Origin: CBDBCU01 sp965203435
GTDB lineage: Bacteria; Chloroflexota; Dehalococcoidia; Lucifugimonadales; UBA3495
Length of the DNA stretch: 64,000 bases
Assembly (NCBI GenBank): GCA_965203435.1
Contig: CBDBCU010000006.1
Location: 372,001-436,000, forward strand
Direction of reading: 5' to 3'
A program made the position numbers and the translations under genes. A model generated the notes under the pieces. It did no database searches. It saw only the letters and a list, made by a program, of their open reading frames with translations, and was not told the DNA's origin. Position 1 is the stretch's first letter. Every line of letters starts with the position of its first letter. Of this stretch, positions 8,907 through 26,609 are shown one piece after another.

Positions 8907-9594
8907 CCCCGACCTGCTCCTCAACGGCGAGTTCCTTTCCTGCGAACTGACGCCCCTGGGTTCCAACTATACCTTTATCGCCGCCCTGCGCTTGGACGGG
9001 CAGGAGGGGCAGGCCATCTACAAGCCCCGGGATGGGGAAGTTCCCTTGTGGGATTTCCCCCGGGGTACCCTTTACAAGCGGGAATACGGCGCTTATCTGC
9101 TGAGCCAGGCTTTGGGCTGGGACTTTATCCCCCGCACCATCATTCGGGAAGGGCCGTACGGCATCGGCTCCGTCCAGGAGTATGTGGAACATAACCCCCG
9201 GCTGGACTACTACACCCTCAGCGCCGCCAACGCCGCGGCCCTGCGTAGGATTGCCTGCTTCGACCTGGTCGCCAACAACACCGACCGCAAGGCCAACCAT
9301 GTCTTGGTGGACGCCGCCGGCAAGTTGTGGGGCATTGACCAGGGCTTGACCTTTCACGCCGACACCAAAATCCGTACCGTCATCTGGGACTTTGGCGGCA
9401 AACCCATCCCCCGCCGCCTGCTTGCCGACTTGACCCGGCTGTTCAAGCAATTGGACAACCCGCCGCCGCCGCTGCAAGGATTGCTGGACTTGCTGCTGCC
9501 GGAGGAAGTTGACGCTTTCCGCCAGCGCATCGCCTGGGTTTTAAGTGAACGGACTTACCCCGGCCTCCCCGGCCGCCGCCGGCGCCGCCGGTAA
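8869..9594 (+). CDS. SCO1664 family protein (phosphatidylinositol 3-/4-kinase-like)
   Basis: The frame is open further upstream, but that part is translated repeat DNA; the ATG at 8869 is taken as the start (241 residues). Motifs match the SCO1664 family of PI3/4-kinase-like proteins: AIYKPRDGEVPLWDFPRGTL (the lysine being the likely ATP contact), RREYGAYLLSQALGW-type helix, and RRIACFDLVANNTDRKANH followed by LWGIDQGLTFH, the catalytic-loop N-D-RK and metal-binding ID. Substrate and product are unknown. Its neighbour DUF3090 upstream is the usual partner. It ends with an arginine-rich tail (GRRRRRR). Confidence 0.8.
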   Translation: MAKDKPVDLPQPAPDLLLNGEFLSCELTPLGSNYTFIAALRLDGQEGQAIYKPRDGEVPLWDFPRGTLYKREYGAYLLSQALGWDFIPRTIIREGPYGIGSVQEYVEHNPRLDYYTLSAANAAALRRIACFDLVANNTDRKANHVLVDAAGKLWGIDQGLTFHADTKIRTVIWDFGGKPIPRRLLADLTRLFKQLDNPPPPLQGLLDLLLPEEVDAFRQRIAWVLSERTYPGLPGRRRRRR

Positions 9595-9658
9595 GAATAG
9601 CCGTTTTCCGAATCCGGGCCATCGTACATAAACCGCCCTTCCCGCCCTCCCTGCACCT

Positions 9659-9802
9659 ACCGTCATTCCTATCGACCGCCATTCCCGCCCCTACCGTCAT
9701 TCCCATCGACCGCCATTCCCGCCCCCTTACCGTCATTCCCGCGCAAGCGGGAATCCCGAAATGCCGCGGACTCCGGATTCCCTTTTCCTCGAGGAATGAC
9801 AG
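9659..9802. repeat. Family A repeats: two 34-bp units and a MITE-like hairpin element
   Basis: TACCGTCATTCC(T/C)ATCGACC recurs with a 34-bp period (9659 and 9693). A full ATTCCCGC-GCAA-GCGGGAAT hairpin follows at about 9736-9755. An inverted end (GAGGAATGACAG) closes the unit near 9802. This fills the gap between the SCO1664-like gene and the convergent HAD gene. Confidence 0.6.
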
Positions 9803-9816
9803 CAAAGCCCGCAACT

Positions 9817-10485
9817 CTATCCCCCCGGCCCGTTAGCCAGCAGCGCCGGGTCAAAATCCTCCAGCGTTTCCAGAATGGCATTGGCCTGGCTAACATCCAA
9901 ATGGCGGGTGTAGTCGGTGCGGACGGCGATGGTATAGGTTCCGGCGGCTACGGCGGCCGCAATGCCGACCGGCGAGTCCTCAATGGCGATACATTCCGCC
10001 GGCGGCAGGCCCAGGCCGGCGGCGGCTTTCAAGTAAATATCCGGGGCCGGCTTGCCGTTGGTTACATCATCCCCGCCCAGCACCAGGTCAAAGGCCCCGG
10101 TCAGTCCCAAGGCCGCCAGTTTCAAGTCCACCCAGCTATGGCGGGAGGAGGAGGCTACGGCGATAGGCAAGCCCCGCTCCCGGCAAGCCGCCATCAATTC
10201 CCGCACTCCCGGCTGCGGCGCCAATTCCTGCATCATCATTTCCCGGACGATGCGGTCGTAGCGGCCTATATAGGTCGCAAGGGGCAAGGGCAAGGGCCTC
10301 CGCAACTTCAGCTGCCGCCAGGTTTCCTCAACGGTAGTCCCGATAAGAAACTCCTGATTTTCCCCATCGGAAACCGGTTCCGCCCCTTCCTGAATCAGCA
10401 GGCGGTTGATGGCGTTGAAAAACAGCGGCTCGCTGTCCACCAGCACCCCGTCCATGTCGAAAATAATCGCCCGATAGCCGGCCAT
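9817..10485 (-). CDS. HAD superfamily phosphatase, beta-phosphoglucomutase-like
   Basis: The ATG at 10485 has AAAGGAGGG upstream and gives a 222-residue protein with DMDGVLVDSEP near the N-terminus (the nucleophile and acid-base aspartates), AVASSSR (motif II), the KPAPDIYLKAA lysine (motif III) and ECIAIEDSPVGIAAA (motif IV). The helical cap and the length fit the beta-phosphoglucomutase / phosphoglycolate phosphatase subfamily. It lies 30 bp downstream of modC on the same strand, so it may be read from the molybdate operon, though no functional link is evident. Confidence 0.8.
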   Translation of the reverse strand: MAGYRAIIFDMDGVLVDSEPLFFNAINRLLIQEGAEPVSDGENQEFLIGTTVEETWRQLKLRRPLPLPLATYIGRYDRIVREMMMQELAPQPGVRELMAACRERGLPIAVASSSRHSWVDLKLAALGLTGAFDLVLGGDDVTNGKPAPDIYLKAAAGLGLPPAECIAIEDSPVGIAAAVAAGTYTIAVRTDYTRHLDVSQANAILETLEDFDPALLANGPGG

Positions 10486-10514
10486 ACCGTTCAACCCTCC
10501 TTTGCCGTCAAATC

Positions 10515-11660
10515 TTAACACACCGATTCCTCCGTCCCGCTTTCCCGGACCAGGAAGCAGGAGGATGCCTTGAACACCGCCCACAGATTCATCCCGGGTT
10601 CAATGCCCATTTCGGTCAGGGAGGCGCCGGTGATGTGGCATTTCAGCGCGGCCCCCCGACATTGCAAAGTAACTTCATATCCCGGCGGGCGCAATTCCAT
10701 TCCGGCCACTACCCCCGGCAGCCGATTGCGGGCTGAGGAACCGGCCGGCTCTCGATGGGACAGGATGATGTCCGCGGCCCGCAAGCCAATGGTTACGGTA
10801 TCCCCCGGCTGTTCCAATCCGCCTAAGGGTACTTCCAATTGCAAGCCCTCGGCCCCGGCGCAAAGCATTGTGCCATCCCGGGGTTGCCGGGACACTACCC
10901 GCATCGGCATCAGATTTTCCACTCCGACCAGCCGGGCTACCCGGCCCTGCCCTGGCTGCCCCAGAACTTCCAGCGGATTGCCCACCGCTTGGGTTTTGCC
11001 GTCGGCGATTACCTGCGCCCGGTCGCCGATATTGAGAGCTTCCTCAATGTCGTGGGATACCATAATGGCCGGGATGTTGGCATAAGCCAGGGCGGTTCGC
11101 AATTCCTCTCGCAAGGCCCGGCGCAGTTGGGTATCCAACGAGGTAAAGGGTTCGTCCAGTAGCAGCGCCGCCGGACGGGGAGCCAAGGCCCGGGCCAAGG
11201 CGGCCCGCTGCTGCTGCCCGGCGGAAATCTGATGGATCCGCCGGTTTTCCAATCCCTCCAATCGCAAGCTCTGTACCAATTCCCACACCCTTTCCCGGCC
11301 GGCGGCCGTGGTGCGGTCGGGCAGCCCATAGGCAATGTTGCCGGCCACGGTCAAATGGGGAAACAGATGGTACTGCTGGGTCAGCAACCCGACCCGCCGC
11401 CGGTGCGGCGGCAGCCATACCTGACTGGCGGCGTCAAAGACCACCCGGCCGCCGATTTCAATGTGTCCCGCCGCCGGCCGCAGCAGCCCGGCAATGGCCC
11501 GTAGCAGGGTAGTTTTGCCGGCCCCGGACGGCCCGAAAATCACTAATACCTGGCCCGGCGCGGCGGCCCACTCCGTTTCCAGCGCAAAGCGGCCTATGCG
11601 GTACTGCGCCCAACCCCAAGTCGGGCCGCCGGTCAATTCCGGCAGACGGTCGGTTGTCAT
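10515..11660 (-). CDS. modC: Molybdate ABC transporter ATP-binding protein ModC
   Basis: A 381-residue ABC ATPase with Walker A GPSGAGKTTLL, signature QISAGQQQRAALARAL, Walker B ALLLDEPFTSLD and switch VSHDIEEAL. The C-terminal third (about residues 250-375) is a TOBE/Mop-like oxyanion-binding domain (SARNRLPGVVAGM...). ModC energises molybdate or tungstate uptake at the inner face of the membrane. The ATG overlaps the modB stop by 4 bp (ATGA), indicating translational coupling. Gene order modA-modB-modC is canonical. Confidence 0.92.
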   Translation of the reverse strand: MTTDRLPELTGGPTWGWAQYRIGRFALETEWAAAPGQVLVIFGPSGAGKTTLLRAIAGLLRPAAGHIEIGGRVVFDAASQVWLPPHRRRVGLLTQQYHLFPHLTVAGNIAYGLPDRTTAAGRERVWELVQSLRLEGLENRRIHQISAGQQQRAALARALAPRPAALLLDEPFTSLDTQLRRALREELRTALAYANIPAIMVSHDIEEALNIGDRAQVIADGKTQAVGNPLEVLGQPGQGRVARLVGVENLMPMRVVSRQPRDGTMLCAGAEGLQLEVPLGGLEQPGDTVTIGLRAADIILSHREPAGSSARNRLPGVVAGMELRPPGYEVTLQCRGAALKCHITGASLTEMGIEPGMNLWAVFKASSCFLVRESGTEESVC

Positions 11661-12460
11661 AATCCCGCCCCCCGGCCGCGCCGGGCAATCAACCCCAGGG
11701 CGGTCAAAGCCAGCAATGCGCCGACCAGCAGCAGCACCGCCAGGGCTACCGCCGTATCCAAGCCGGTCTCCATCGCGCTCATTATCGCCAGCGGCATCGT
11801 TTGCGTTTTCCCGATAAAGTTGCCGGCAAACATTATCGTCGCCCCGAACTCAGAAATAGCCCGGGCCCAAGCCAGAGCTATGCCGGTCAAGATGGACGGC
11901 CCGGCCAGCGGCAAAGTCAGCCGCCGAAAGGTTCCCCACGGCGATACGCCCAAAGTTTGGGAAATATCCTCGTACTCCCGGGCTACCGACTGAAATCCCA
12001 ACTTGGCCGCCCGAATGTAAAAGGGGGCGGCGACGAATAATTGGGCAAAGATGACGGCGGCGGTGGTAAAGGGCAAGTTCAACCCCAAAGTCGCCAAGGG
12101 AGACCCAAGGATGCCCTGCCGCCCGAAAGCCATCAGCAGGGCTACGCCGGCCACCACCGGCGGCAGGATGATGGGCAATTCTACCAAATGGTCAATAACC
12201 CGCAGCAGGCGGGAGTCGCTGCGGGCCAGCAGCCGGGCCAAAGGCGTGCCCACCGCAACGACAATAATGATACTGATAAGGCTGGTCAGCAGGGACAGGC
12301 GCAGGGCTTGAAAGGCCGTGGGGCTGGTCAGACTGGCGATAAAGCTGTCCTGCTGGGCCGCTTTAATCAGCAGGGCCAGGATGGGCAAGCCGATGAACAG
12401 GACATAAAGGGCGGTAGCGGCCGCGCCCAGCGTCCCCCCATAATCGGCGGCCGGCCGCAA
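11657..12460 (-). CDS. modB: Molybdate ABC transporter permease ModB
   Basis: A 267-residue integral membrane protein with about five to six hydrophobic helices. It carries the binding-protein-dependent transport signature EYEDISQTLGVSPWGTFRRLTLPLA, the EAA loop that docks on ModC. The phrase ELPIILPPVVAGVALL is typical of ModB. It sits between modA and modC and overlaps modC by 4 bp. Confidence 0.92.
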   Translation of the reverse strand: MRPAADYGGTLGAAATALYVLFIGLPILALLIKAAQQDSFIASLTSPTAFQALRLSLLTSLISIIIVVAVGTPLARLLARSDSRLLRVIDHLVELPIILPPVVAGVALLMAFGRQGILGSPLATLGLNLPFTTAAVIFAQLFVAAPFYIRAAKLGFQSVAREYEDISQTLGVSPWGTFRRLTLPLAGPSILTGIALAWARAISEFGATIMFAGNFIGKTQTMPLAIMSAMETGLDTAVALAVLLLVGALLALTALGLIARRGRGAGL

Positions 12461-12522
12461 GTTACCCCTCTTTCCGGCGGCGGCCGGCCGCCACGCCGGC
12501 CGGCATCAAGGCATTGCGGCGG

Positions 12523-13380
12523 TTAATGCAAATCGGCATTGCCCTCCGGCGGCGGCTCAAAGCCATGACGCTCCAGAATTGCCTGCCCCTCAGCCGACAA
12601 GACAAAGTTGATAAAAGCCCCGGCCCGTTCCGGGCGGGCCGATTCCCCCAGGGCGGCGATAGGATAGCGGGCGGTTAAGTTGACTTCCGCCGGGATGGGC
12701 AGAACCGCAACCCGTTGCGCGGTATAGGCCGGCAAGGCGTCGGTGCGGTAGGTTAGGCCGGCATCGGCTTCCCCCAAAGCCACCTTTTGCGCCACGCTCC
12801 GCACATTAGGCTCCTCGGATACCACATTGGCGGCCACCCCGGCGGCCCAGGCCGGGCCAAACCGGGGATGAATTCCCATTCTTGCCAGTACCCGGCGGGA
12901 ATAGCGGCCGGCCGGCCCTTCCGGCAGAGCCAAGACAATTTTAACCCCCGGCGCCGCCAAATCTTGCAGTGTTGCCGGATTCCAGTCCCGGCGTACCAGA
13001 AAGACCATCCGATTGCCGGCAAATTCGACTGGCGCCCCGGCGGTTAATCCGGCCCGGCGGACGGCGTCCATCTGCTCCCAATCGGCGGCGGCGAATAAAT
13101 CCGCCCGCGCCCCGTGTTCCAGCTGCGTCCGCAAGCGCTGGCTACCGTCAAAGTTGACCGTTACCGCCGTTCCAGGATGGGCTTGCTCAAAGGCCGCCGC
13201 CATTTCCGCAAAGGCTTGGGTCAGCGAGGCGGCGGCGAATATAGTCAATTCCCCCCGTAGCGTCCCCCCATCCGGCCCCTTTCCCGGCTCTGCATCTGCG
13301 GCGCAGCCCACAAGGGCGGCCGCCAGCAATCCCCATAAAATCCAGCATCCGGCCCTTCGAATCGCATCGACCGGGTTCAC
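12523..13380 (-). CDS. modA: Molybdate-binding lipoprotein ModA
   Basis: The GTG at 13380 is preferred over a TTG 48 bp upstream because an AGGAGAAAGG lies before it and it opens a clean lipoprotein signal: a short basic start, a hydrophobic helix (WILWGLLAAAL) and lipobox LVGC with Cys near residue 26. The mature part is a periplasmic-binding-protein fold (LTIFAAASLTQAFAEMAAAFE, FDGSQRLRTQLEHGARADLFAAAD) as in ModA. It captures molybdate outside the membrane and delivers it to ModBC. A 62-bp gap separates it from modB. Confidence 0.9.
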   Translation of the reverse strand: MNPVDAIRRAGCWILWGLLAAALVGCAADAEPGKGPDGGTLRGELTIFAAASLTQAFAEMAAAFEQAHPGTAVTVNFDGSQRLRTQLEHGARADLFAAADWEQMDAVRRAGLTAGAPVEFAGNRMVFLVRRDWNPATLQDLAAPGVKIVLALPEGPAGRYSRRVLARMGIHPRFGPAWAAGVAANVVSEEPNVRSVAQKVALGEADAGLTYRTDALPAYTAQRVAVLPIPAEVNLTARYPIAALGESARPERAGAFINFVLSAEGQAILERHGFEPPPEGNADLH

Positions 13381-13481
13381 TGCCGCCCTGCCTTTCTCCT
13401 GTCGGTCTTTCCCGCCATGCCGGGACAAGGGGAATTGTAGGTTGGGATGGCTAGGGCTGTCAACGGCGGGCTAATAAAGTT

Positions 13482-13506
13482 GGGGGCATCCAACTTGGAT
13501 GCCCCC
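13482..13506 (-). terminator. Palindromic terminator after the DUF11-repeat protein
   Basis: A perfect 12-bp palindrome (GGGGGCATCCAA, one central base, TTGGATGCCCCC), followed on the minus strand by AACTTTATT. It lies 36 bp past the stop of the leftward gene ending at 13543. Confidence 0.7.
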
Positions 13507-13542
13507 TGGGGGATTGCCGTCCCGTTTGCCGCTGCTTGGCGG

Positions 13543-16218
13543 CTAGCGGTTGATGATGGTGGTGCCTTCCTGGGAGGTAATGGACTGGCCGAACTCGTCG
13601 TACTGCATTGTGGCCGAGGCTACGACATCGCCCTCCGCATTGGCCCGCACCGTGATGTTAAAGGTTTGCGTGTCCCCGGCGGCCAGGGAAGTGATGGGCG
13701 AGTAAGTTACCTGGTTGCCGCTGACAACGCCGCCGGCCGCCGCCAGGATGTCCAGTTGGGTGGGTACGCTGACCGTTACCCGAACATTGGTGATCGGCGA
13801 GTCCGCGCTCTGGTTTTCCACCGTGATGGTGTAACCGCCCTCCTCGCCTACCGCCAGCGGGTCGCTGGTGTCAATGATGGACAAGTGCGCCCCCGGCGTC
13901 GCCAGCACCTGGATGCTCAGGCTGGCCTCCGCCTCGGTGTTCTGATCGGCGGTTACCCGGGCCTGGTTGCTGACCGTGCCGGCGGTAACGCCGCGCAGGG
14001 TTACTGTTACGGCGACCGATTCGTCGATGGCCAGGTCGCCGATGTTCCAGGTAATGACTCTGCCGTCCCGGGTGCCGTTGTCGCTGTTGCTGACATAAGC
14101 CATGCCCTCCGGGAAGGTGTCGGTGATGGTTACGCCGGTCAGCGGAGCCTCGCCGCTGTTGGTGGCGGTGATGGTGTAAGTCCGCTCGCCGCCGATATAC
14201 ACCGCCGCGCTGCCGGTCTTGACCAGACTCAGCTCCGGCGTCACCGCCCGGGACAGGGCTTCGACCCGCACGGTCTTATCCCGATCCGTTACCTGGCTGA
14301 CATTCTTAATCAGCCCCGGCGTCTGGGTGTCGGCGCTGACGGTAAAGCTGGTCGAGGCCCCGGCCGCCAAGGACGCAATCGTCCACAGCAGGTTGCCGTC
14401 CTCGTCCGTGCCGGCCGCCGGCTGACTGGCGGTGACCGACAAGCCATCGGGAATCAAGTCCACTACGCGCACATTGGTGGCTACGCCGTCGCCGTTGTTG
14501 GTAACGGTGATGGTGTAAGTCAGGGATTCGCCCAGGATTACCGTATCCAGATTGACCGCCTTGGCCACGCTGACATCGGACGCCACTACCCGGGTAACGG
14601 CGCTGGCGCTGGCCGTAGCCCCCTCGTCGGAAGTGGCCGCCACCGTGTTGGTCTGATTGCCGGCCGCGCTGGCCGTGGCGCTGACACTAAAGGTTTGAGA
14701 AGCTCCGGCATCCAGCCGGTCGATGTTCCACCGCACCGGCAGGGCCGTCCCGGAACTGGCCCCCGGGGCCGCCGCCAGCGTTACCCCCTCCGGCAGGGTG
14801 TCGGTAACAACCACATTGGTCAGCGCCCCCTGCCCGTTGTTGGTCAAGGTGATGTTGTAGGTCACCGAGCCGTCCAGGTTCACCTGGGACGGAGCCGTCT
14901 TGGTCAAAGACAGGGAGCCGGGGATGACGGCAGTGGTGGACTGGCCCGCCCCGGTAAAGCCCTCTTGGGAAATGGCCGTAGCCCGGTTGACCTGATCGCC
15001 GACTACCGTCGCCGACAGGGTCATCGTAATCCGCACCGAATCCCCCGGTTCCAGGTCGCCCAGGTTCCAGGTGGCCGTGGTCGCGGTGGCGCTGGAGGGC
15101 GCCGGATCCGAACTGACCAGACTCAAGCCGGTCGGCAGGTTGTCGGTCAAGGTAACGCCGGAGGCTACGCTGTTGCCGGAGTTGGTAACGGTGACCGTGT
15201 AATCGGCCTGTTTCAGCAGGCCCAGGTTGCTCGGCCCCTGCTTGTTGACTTCCAGGGACGGAGCCCGCCACTCCTTGGTTAAGGTGTGGCTGAACATCGT
15301 ATCGCCGGAATCGTGAACTACCGCGATTTGCACCTGATTGTCCCCGGTGGCCGGCGTGGCCTGCCGCAGCACTACCGCCGCCACGCCGTTAGCGTCGGTG
15401 CGGACACTGACGCTGTTGCCGGTACCATTCAGGCCGCCATCCGGGTTATCCTCCGTGATGGCAAAGACCACCTCCACATCCGGCAACGGCGCGCCATCGG
15501 TAACCCGGAAAATCCGCACCTGCATGGGATGATCGGTACCCACCAGGTTCACCGCATCCCCGGGAAACTCCACCTGCATATCGACCCAATGCTTGACCGC
15601 AAAAACCTTGTGGTCGTCGGCATCGGCAATCTGCGGCACATAGGCGGTGACATCGGTGTCCCCGGCCCGGGTCGCCGTAATGGTCAGGGTAGCCTGCCCA
15701 TCGGCGTTGGTCATCACCCGGCCAAAGGTATTGTCCACCTTGCGGGGATTGTTGCCGTCCAGGGATACGATGTCGCCTACCGCTTCCCCGAACCGATTGA
15801 GGATGATTTCCACTTCGGCCCCGTCGGCCGGGGCGCCGGTTTCATCCCGCACGGTGATGGTGAAAGAGTGCTGGGTGCGGATGGGATTCCAGTCCTCGCC
15901 GGGGGTAATGCCCACTTGCGTTGGCGTCCCGGCCTCAGTTTGCGGCTGGAAAGTGGCTACGCCCTGAACCCGGGGCGCCGGGTCGAGCACGAGGGCGGGC
16001 GCTATGACCGTGGTACTCGGCGGCGGGATAACGTCCGGCCCCGGCCCGGCCGCTTCGTATTCGGCGGACGGGTTGGTAAGCAGGGATTTAACTACCCCCG
16101 GTTCGCCGCCGGGGCCATCCCCGCCGACCCAGCCCAACGCAGCCGCCAAGCCGGCCACGGCCAGCAGGGCGGCGATACCCAAAATCCAGGAAATGGTCTT
16201 TCCGGCAAAGAGCCGCAT
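13543..16218 (-). CDS. Large exported DUF11-repeat / Ig-like surface protein
   Basis: An 891-residue protein starting with a basic stretch and hydrophobic helix (ISWILGIAALLAVAGLAAAL), a signal peptide or membrane anchor. Residues about 110-340 contain Ig-like (Big_1-type) domains. From about residue 350 to the end there are five DUF11 (conserved repeat domain) units recognisable by YT(I/V)TVTN(N/S)G followed by VTDTLPEG-like sequence. There is no LPxTG or other evident C-terminal sorting signal; the chain ends TTIINR. DUF11 proteins are usually cell-surface or matrix components. GGGAGAA upstream supports the ATG at 16218. It is transcribed away from rpoB. Confidence 0.8.
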   Translation of the reverse strand: MRLFAGKTISWILGIAALLAVAGLAAALGWVGGDGPGGEPGVVKSLLTNPSAEYEAAGPGPDVIPPPSTTVIAPALVLDPAPRVQGVATFQPQTEAGTPTQVGITPGEDWNPIRTQHSFTITVRDETGAPADGAEVEIILNRFGEAVGDIVSLDGNNPRKVDNTFGRVMTNADGQATLTITATRAGDTDVTAYVPQIADADDHKVFAVKHWVDMQVEFPGDAVNLVGTDHPMQVRIFRVTDGAPLPDVEVVFAITEDNPDGGLNGTGNSVSVRTDANGVAAVVLRQATPATGDNQVQIAVVHDSGDTMFSHTLTKEWRAPSLEVNKQGPSNLGLLKQADYTVTVTNSGNSVASGVTLTDNLPTGLSLVSSDPAPSSATATTATWNLGDLEPGDSVRITMTLSATVVGDQVNRATAISQEGFTGAGQSTTAVIPGSLSLTKTAPSQVNLDGSVTYNITLTNNGQGALTNVVVTDTLPEGVTLAAAPGASSGTALPVRWNIDRLDAGASQTFSVSATASAAGNQTNTVAATSDEGATASASAVTRVVASDVSVAKAVNLDTVILGESLTYTITVTNNGDGVATNVRVVDLIPDGLSVTASQPAAGTDEDGNLLWTIASLAAGASTSFTVSADTQTPGLIKNVSQVTDRDKTVRVEALSRAVTPELSLVKTGSAAVYIGGERTYTITATNSGEAPLTGVTITDTFPEGMAYVSNSDNGTRDGRVITWNIGDLAIDESVAVTVTLRGVTAGTVSNQARVTADQNTEAEASLSIQVLATPGAHLSIIDTSDPLAVGEEGGYTITVENQSADSPITNVRVTVSVPTQLDILAAAGGVVSGNQVTYSPITSLAAGDTQTFNITVRANAEGDVVASATMQYDEFGQSITSQEGTTIINR

Positions 16219-16383
16219 AGTTCAGTTCTCCCTTGGCAAGGATAAGGCGGCGGCCGCTTGAAAAACTTGCCGCAACGGGCCAAGGCCGCCAGACTACCGG
16301 ATAGTTGTAAAATCAACTTGCCCATTGTTTCATCAGTTTTATGGAAAGTCAAGTAAAGCGGCCGCTTGGATTTAGGGCAATCG

Positions 16384-16440
16384 CTATAGAAACCGTCCTT
16401 CCGTTATAGAAACCGTCCTTCCCGCGTAAGCGGGAATCCC
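16384..16440. repeat. Family A repeat with a 20-bp local duplication
   Basis: TATAGAAACCGTCCTTCC occurs twice 20 bp apart. The second copy runs into the CCCGC-GTAA-GCGGG hairpin and AATCCCGAA. The stretch 16219-16512 is otherwise non-coding. Confidence 0.55.
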
Positions 16441-16512
16441 GAAAGGCAACGGATGAAATGCCTTGCAACAGAACGGAGCCGGGAAATAGGCCGCAATCCG
16501 TGGTAAAAATTC

Positions 16513-16563
16513 CCCGAAAATTGCCTTTTCGGGTATTGACAAGCCGTGTTATGCCTTTATAAT
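16513..16563 (+). promoter_or_regulatory. Consensus sigma-70 promoter of rpoBC with adjoining inverted repeat
   Basis: TTGACA at 16536-16541 and TATAAT at 16558-16563, separated by 16 bp, match the consensus in all twelve positions. Immediately upstream is a perfect 8-bp inverted repeat (CCCGAAAA, loop TTGCC, TTTTCGGG, 16513-16533) that could be an operator or upstream element. The leader to the rpoB ATG is about 135 nt. Confidence 0.85.
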
Positions 16564-16704
16564 AGTAAGTTACTGAAATTATGCCGCAAGCATATTTTTG
16601 CCTTTCCCGAAACCTTTTCCAACCCAGGCCCCCTTTTGCCCAAAATTAAGGCGGTCCTTCCCGCCCCGGCGTCGCAACCGGCATCCGCATAAGGAGATTG
16701 GAGC

Positions 16705-25433
<8,729 letters not shown>

Positions 25434-25503
25434 CGGCCTTTGAGAGGGTGCTGGTGTTAGCAATAGCGCCGGCGCCCAATTTTCCTTGACTTGACAATAA
25501 CAT

Positions 25504-25532
25504 TTGCGGCTGAGGCAATTGCCCCTTATAAT
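25504..25532 (+). promoter_or_regulatory. Probable promoter of pyrD
   Basis: TATAAT at 25527-25532 with TTGCGG 17 bp upstream (25504-25509). A perfect TTGACA at 25491-25496 is too far (30 bp) to pair with this -10. AAAGGGG precedes the ATG at 25559. Confidence 0.6.
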
Positions 25533-25558
25533 GCCTGAAATGGTAAAGGGGCGTTTCT

Positions 25559-26539
25559 ATGTTAGCGACAGAAACGGTAACCACCCGCCTTGCGGTGGAC
25601 TTGGCCCCGGAACATCCCCGCGGTTTGGAATTGTCCAACCCGGTAATGATTGCCTCCGGTACCCTGGGCTATGACGGCTACGGGCGGGGGCTGACCCCGG
25701 AAATGGACTTGCGCCGCTTGGGGGCGGTCATTCCCAAGACCGTTACCCGCTGGCCTAGGGCCGGCAACCCGGAACCCCGCTGGTATCCTGAATCCTTTCG
25801 GGTAGCCCGGGAGCAGGGCGAGCCGGTTATGCTCAATGCTATCGGCCTGACTAACCCCGGCATTGAGGCCGCCCTCTCCGATTTGGCCCCCCAATGGGCG
25901 CAATGGGACGCCACCGTCCTGCTCAGTATGTCCGCCGACAGCGCCGAGCAGTTCGGGGAAATGGCAAAAATGACCCGGGGCGTGGCCGGCTTTGCCGCCA
26001 TTGAGTTGAATCTCAGCTGCCCCAATGTGGAAGCCGGGGAACTGTTTAGCCACAGCGCCGATGGCACGGCCCGGGCCGTGGCGGCCGTCAAAAAGTATGC
26101 CGAAGTTCCGGTACTGGTCAAACTGGCCCCCAATGTGCCGGATATTGCCCCCATTGCCCAGGCCGCGGCCGTCGCCGGCGCGGATGCCCTGACTATCTGC
26201 AACACCATCCCGGCGATGACCATTGCCGTGGACACCGGCCGGCCGGTCTTGGGCAACATAACCGGCGGCTTGTCCGGGCCGGGCCTGCATCCCATCGCCG
26301 TGGCTCTGGTCTATCGCGCCGCCCAGGTAGTAGAGCTGCCGATCATCGGCGTCGGCGGCATTTTCACCGCTCAAGACGCTCTGGAGTTCATCTTGGCCGG
26401 GGCTACGGCGGTGCAAATCGGCAGCGCCAACCTGGCCGACCTGCGCGCGCCTTGGCGGATTTTGGATGAACTGACGGCCTGGCTGGGCGAGCGGGGCGTA
26501 GCGGACATAAAGGATTTGGTGGGGAAAGTGCGGGTGTAG
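25559..26539 (+). CDS. pyrD: Dihydroorotate dehydrogenase (class 1B-like catalytic subunit)
   Basis: A 326-residue FMN enzyme that oxidises dihydroorotate to orotate in pyrimidine synthesis. Motifs: NPVMIASGTLGY near the N-terminus, IPKTVTRWPRAGNPEPR (FMN and substrate loop), NAIGLTNPG, and ELNLSCPNVE, whose cysteine is the class 1 catalytic base. FMN phosphate-binding motifs are GNITGGLSGPGL and IGVGGIFTAQDALEFILAGATAVQIGS. A catalytic cysteine rather than serine, and no N-terminal membrane helix, point to class 1. No pyrK (electron-transfer subunit) is adjacent, so the electron acceptor is uncertain. Confidence 0.9.
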   Translation: MLATETVTTRLAVDLAPEHPRGLELSNPVMIASGTLGYDGYGRGLTPEMDLRRLGAVIPKTVTRWPRAGNPEPRWYPESFRVAREQGEPVMLNAIGLTNPGIEAALSDLAPQWAQWDATVLLSMSADSAEQFGEMAKMTRGVAGFAAIELNLSCPNVEAGELFSHSADGTARAVAAVKKYAEVPVLVKLAPNVPDIAPIAQAAAVAGADALTICNTIPAMTIAVDTGRPVLGNITGGLSGPGLHPIAVALVYRAAQVVELPIIGVGGIFTAQDALEFILAGATAVQIGSANLADLRAPWRILDELTAWLGERGVADIKDLVGKVRV

Positions 26540-26556
26540 GTCAAGGCGGCCCCGCA

Positions 26557-26596
26557 ACAGATTCCGGGTGACCCTTTAACAAGTTCCGGGTAAGCG
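26557..26596. repeat. Degenerate family B repeat, inverted orientation
   Basis: Two short units read on the minus strand as CCGGAACTTGTTAAAGG and CCGGAATCTGTTGC, diverged copies of the CATCCTGAACTTGTTGAAGG repeat. Confidence 0.45.
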
Positions 26597-26609
26597 GTGG
26601 CACTGAAAA

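Noticed and set aside
13381..13540. Molybdenum cofactor riboswitch upstream of modA
   Set aside because: The leader is short and I see no extended conserved helical structure; only the terminator of the opposite gene is evident.
25491..25496. TTGACA as the -35 of pyrD
   Set aside because: It is 30 bp from the TATAAT; TTGCGG at 17 bp fits better. It could belong to an unseen promoter, but no -10 is found at the right distance.
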